This document shows, in pieces, positions 63,192 to 64,000 of a DNA stretch of 64,000 bases; positions within the stretch are counted from its first letter, which is position 1, and every line of letters begins with the position of its first letter. A program made the position numbers and the translations under genes. Below the pieces are notes generated by a model. It made no database searches, had not been told where the DNA came from, and saw only the letters and a list, made by a program, of their open reading frames with translations. The DNA comes from Streptomyces sp. SAI-135 (GTDB lineage: Bacteria > Actinomycetota > Actinomycetes > Streptomycetales > Streptomycetaceae), in NCBI RefSeq assembly GCF_029893805.1, contig NZ_JARXYP010000002.1, positions 3,596,001 to 3,660,000 of the forward strand, given 5' to 3'.

Positions 63192-63719
63192 TTATACCTG
63201 ATCGACCACGATCGGCTGAAGGAGCCTCCTCGGCTGGAGCAGCGCCCGGCTGACCGGGTCGGCCGGGTCCGGGTCGAGCCCGGGGCCGGGCACCATGAGG
63301 ACGTCCTCGACCGGTACGACGGTGGCGCAGGCGGGGCATTCGCCCCAGGAGCCGAGTTCGGTGCCGCACTCGGCGTGGTGGAAGGTGCGCAGCGCGCTCT
63401 CGCCGTGGTGCTCGCGGCCCCAGCGGCCGAGGGCGCGCAGGGCGGGCCACAGGGCGATAGCGCGGTCGGTGGCGATGTACTCGTCGCGCGGCGGCGACTC
63501 CTGGTAGCGGCGCTTCTCCAGAATGCCCTCCTCCGTGAGCATCTGGAGGCGGGTGGCGAGGACCGCGCGCGGGATGCCGAGGTGGACGAGGAAGTCGTTG
63601 TAGCGCCGGACGCCGTAGAGGGCGTCGCGGACGACGAGCAGGGTCCAGCGTTCGCCGACGATCTCCAGCGCGCGGGCGATCGAGCATTCCTGTGTCGCGT
63701 AGTCCTTGCCCAGTGCCAT
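63192..63719 (-). CDS. HxlR-family regulator
   Basis: 175-aa regulator: CSIARALEIVGERWTLLVVR, YNDFLVHLGIPRAVLATRLQ and LEKRRYQESPPRDEY are the HxlR winged helix. The extended C-terminus contains a CxxC pair (ECPACATVV) and an earlier Cys (HHAECGTELG), possibly a metal or redox site. ATG at 63719. Divergent from an MFS gene; two operator-like repeats lie between. Confidence 0.88.
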   Translation of the reverse strand: MALGKDYATQECSIARALEIVGERWTLLVVRDALYGVRRYNDFLVHLGIPRAVLATRLQMLTEEGILEKRRYQESPPRDEYIATDRAIALWPALRALGRWGREHHGESALRTFHHAECGTELGSWGECPACATVVPVEDVLMVPGPGLDPDPADPVSRALLQPRRLLQPIVVDQV

Positions 63720-63750
63720 GCCGCCCACTGTAACCATTTTCCGGCAGTAG

Positions 63751-63765
63751 GTTCAATGACCGAAC
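63751..63765. promoter_or_regulatory. HxlR-type operator, copy 1
   Basis: GTTCAATGACCGAAC, a 15-bp imperfect palindrome with GTTC/GAAC ends, in the divergent promoter region. Confidence 0.7.
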
Positions 63766-63786
63766 CTCCTCTGCTACGGTGCTCGC

Positions 63787-64000
63787 ATGCCTAAGTTCAA
63801 TGAACGAACCCTTACTGAGGTGAAGGCGCCGCCTACCGCCCCCGAGGCGCCCGCCCGTCCGGGCGCCACCCTGGCCCTGACCAGCGCCGCCACCGCCGTG
63901 GCCCTCATGACGTACACCGCGCCGATGGTCACGCTCCCCGACGTCGCCGCCGACCTGCACACCCCGCTCTCCGCCCAGGCCTGGCTCCTGAACGGCACCC
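63787..64000 (+). CDS. MFS transporter, N-terminus only
   Basis: Partial; 71 codons visible. LALTSAATAVALMTYTAPMV then LPDVAADLHTPLSAQAWLLN is the first membrane helix and loop of a drug-efflux MFS transporter. ATG at 63787 is assumed; a GTG at 63820 in the same frame would place the second operator copy before the gene. Confidence 0.8.
   Translation, partial: MPKFNERTLTEVKAPPTAPEAPARPGATLALTSAATAVALMTYTAPMVTLPDVAADLHTPLSAQAWLLNGT
63795..63809. promoter_or_regulatory. HxlR-type operator, copy 2
   Basis: GTTCAATGAACGAAC, 14 of 15 bases as in copy 1, 44 bp downstream and just inside the assumed MFS coding start. Confidence 0.7.

Overview
The window looks like a stretch of Streptomyces chromosome. 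It has very high GC, strongly biased third codon positions, frequent GTG starts, ATGA/GTGA start-stop overlaps, lipoprotein and Tat signals, a TTA-containing regulator gene, and recognisable Streptomyces loci: cebR-cebEFG-bglC, a cdgA-like gene, and cslA-glxA with a GH6 gene. From memory, this order matches the S. coelicolor region just right of adpA-ornA (about SCO2794 to SCO2838). That is recollection, not a search.

0-15 kb is carbohydrate and signalling. It starts with the cut-off end of a LacI-type CebR gene, then cebEFG and the GH1 beta-glucosidase gene bglC, with two CebR boxes. A convergent minus-strand operon carries a sugar ABC importer and a GH36 alpha-galactosidase. It is followed by a secreted CBM2-GH18 protein, a two-component pair, a small anchored protein and a spermidine-synthase-fold protein.

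15-25 kb carries an NsdA-like TPR regulator, a histidine phosphatase, a PAP2 membrane enzyme and a three-gene DNA-processing operon. That operon encodes a Cas4/AddB-type Fe-S nuclease, an unknown protein and an SF1 helicase. The helicase gene has one apparent frameshift and its 3' end is duplicated. The first of three identical tRNA-Lys(CTT) genes follows.

25-39 kb has an M6 protease, a PAS-GGDEF-EAL c-di-GMP enzyme with a BldD-like box, a flavin monooxygenase and small membrane proteins. Then comes an uptake and catabolism cluster: two maleate-isomerase-family enzymes, a D-2-hydroxyacid dehydrogenase, an amidase, a DUF3830 protein, an Ehu-type polar amino acid importer and an IclR regulator.

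39-57 kb is rich in cell-surface functions: an acyl-CoA-synthetase-like enzyme, a chitin-type LPMO with a candidate DasR site, an SPFH protein, a peptidoglycan-binding protein, CslA and GlxA, a GH6 lipoprotein, a class F sortase with a partner, and an LAXTG surface protein. In Streptomyces, CslA and GlxA make and mature a beta-glucan at hyphal tips; GH6 and LPMO enzymes nearby may process it. A TetR-SDR pair and a GAF-ANTAR regulator with a TTA codon lie among them.

57-64 kb holds a ROK regulator divergent from a Gfo/Idh/MocA oxidoreductase gene set, a FAH-family hydrolase, a YidC paralogue and an HxlR regulator divergent from an MFS gene cut by the window end. Intergenic regions contain hairpin terminators and a recurring Streptomyces-type GC-rich palindromic repeat.
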